A DNA stretch of 5,839 nt, from the NCBI GenBank assembly GCA_036521415.1, contig DATDHU010000073.1, forward strand, positions 1 to 5,839. Reading direction: 5' to 3'. Shown here piece by piece: positions 5,430 through 5,839 of this stretch. Every line of letters begins with the position of its first letter. Position 1 is the first letter of the stretch. Position numbers and translations under genes: made by a program. The notes under the pieces are model-generated. The model was not told where the DNA came from and did not search any database. It was given only the letters and a program-made list of their open reading frames with translations. The stretch comes from DASXMT01 sp036521415 (GTDB lineage: Bacteria; Actinomycetota; Acidimicrobiia; Acidimicrobiales; RAAP-2).

Positions 5430-5778
5430 CGTGTTCGCCTGCCTTTGGTCGTAGTCGGAGTTGCGTGAGGTAGTCGTCCATCCGGTCGAAGCGGGCCTCC
5501 CACACCGGTCGGTACTGCTCGGCCCAGGTGGAGACCTCCGCGAGGGGCGCAGCGTCGAGGGCGCATGGCCGGTACTGGGCCCGCTGACCGCGCATGACCA
5601 GCCCGGCCCGTTCGAGCACCTTGATGTGCTTTGAGATGGCCGGAAGCGTGATCTCGAAGGGCTCGGCGAGCTCGTTGACGGTCGCCGCACCTTCTGCGAG
5701 ACGGGCCAGAATCGCTCGCCGTGTCGAGTTGGACAGCGCGGCGAACGTGTCGCTGAGCCGATCCTCGTCGATCGCCAT
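5422..5778 (-). CDS. ArsR-family winged-helix transcriptional repressor
   Basis: A 118-residue regulator. It opens with the typical helix DTFAALSNSTRRAILARL (10-27). The DNA-reading helix-turn-helix lies at about 33-61, with VNELAEPF, ITLPAISKHIKVLERAGLV, and a wing RGQRAQYR (63-70). A C-terminal helical region (80-110) probably forms the dimer interface. The ELCVCDL-type metal-binding Cys motif is absent and the only Cys is Cys72, in the post-wing segment YRPCAL, so it is unlikely to be a classical arsenic or zinc sensor. This subclass is commonly coupled with an AHSA1-like gene, as here. The start is ambiguous: ATG 5778 fits the usual N-terminus, while in-frame GTGs at 5784 and 5790 would add 2 or 4 residues. 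GGAAAG (5800-5795) could serve as the RBS for GTG 5784. It probably represses its own operon through the dyad just upstream. Confidence 0.92.
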   Translation of the reverse strand: MAIDEDRLSDTFAALSNSTRRAILARLAEGAATVNELAEPFEITLPAISKHIKVLERAGLVMRGQRAQYRPCALDAAPLAEVSTWAEQYRPVWEARFDRMDDYLTQLRLRPKAGEHDG

Positions 5779-5791
5779 GGTCACGGGCACC

Positions 5792-5831
5792 GTACTTTCC
5801 GAAGTAGATAATTAACCCTCTAGGAAAGTAC
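5792..5831. promoter_or_regulatory. Dyad operator / promoter region upstream of arsR-SRPBCC
   Basis: A perfect 9-base inverted repeat, GTACTTTCC (5792-5800) and GGAAAGTAC (5823-5831), is separated by 22 bases. TAATTA (5809-5814) sits exactly on the same centre, 5811.5. This is the most A/T-rich stretch in the window. It lies 2 to 14 bases upstream of the possible arsR starts, so it should span the promoter; TTATCT (5811-5806, minus strand) is a possible -10 box. The position suggests autorepression, with dimers bound at each arm or across the core. Arms two helical turns apart would allow two dimers. Confidence 0.6.
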
Positions 5832-5839
5832 TATGAACT

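Noticed and set aside
5430..5690. An 87-residue N-terminal extension of the SRPBCC protein
   Set aside because: It lies fully within the ArsR gene in another frame and is Ser/Pro/Arg-rich. The ATG at 5429 matches the usual family start and gives a normal-length domain.

Overview
The window is a high-GC (about two-thirds by eye), densely coded stretch of bacterial chromosome. Codons end almost always in G or C, GTG starts are used, and two genes appear to start from TANNNT-type -10 boxes with little or no leader. The sigma factor closely resembles mycobacterial SigG. Together this points to an actinobacterium. An acidimicrobial-type lineage would fit, but that is a guess and the sequence does not settle it. 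There are no RNA genes, CRISPR arrays, insertion sequences or phage genes.

Layout, left to right. (1) Bases 1-746, minus strand: N-terminal half of an AMP-forming acyl-CoA synthetase, cut by the window edge. (2) Bases 919-1707, plus strand: a metallo-beta-lactamase-fold hydrolase of the glyoxalase II / persulfide dioxygenase group with a complete metal-ligand set, divergent from gene 1. (3) Bases 1736-2770, minus strand: an ECF sigma factor with a C-terminal SnoaL-like domain, convergent with gene 2. (4) Bases 2929-3507, plus strand: a RibD_C / dihydrofolate-reductase-family protein, divergent from the sigma factor. (5) Bases 3592-4860, plus strand: a FAD/NAD(P)H ferredoxin-reductase-type flavoprotein. 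(6) Bases 5422-5778, minus strand: an ArsR-family repressor, followed by (7) bases 4929-5429, minus strand: an SRPBCC/AHSA1-like protein that overlaps it by 8 nt. Genes 6 and 7 form a two-gene operon convergent with gene 5. No gap exceeds about 175 bases.

How the genes may work together. Three regulatory units can be seen. The sigma factor and the reductase share a divergent control region built as a nested dyad centred on base 2845. The same octamer, CGGTGTCT, faces outward toward each gene, which suggests shared, possibly autoregulated, sigma-dependent promoters. The ArsR-SRPBCC pair is preceded by a 40-bp dyad (9-bp arms, TAATTA core) that looks like its own operator. The MBL-fold gene has a textbook leaderless promoter (TAAGCT, six bases, GTG).

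The gene content is ordinary actinobacterial lipid, redox and stress metabolism. I found no convincing new multi-gene system. The items most worth following up are the two symmetric control regions.
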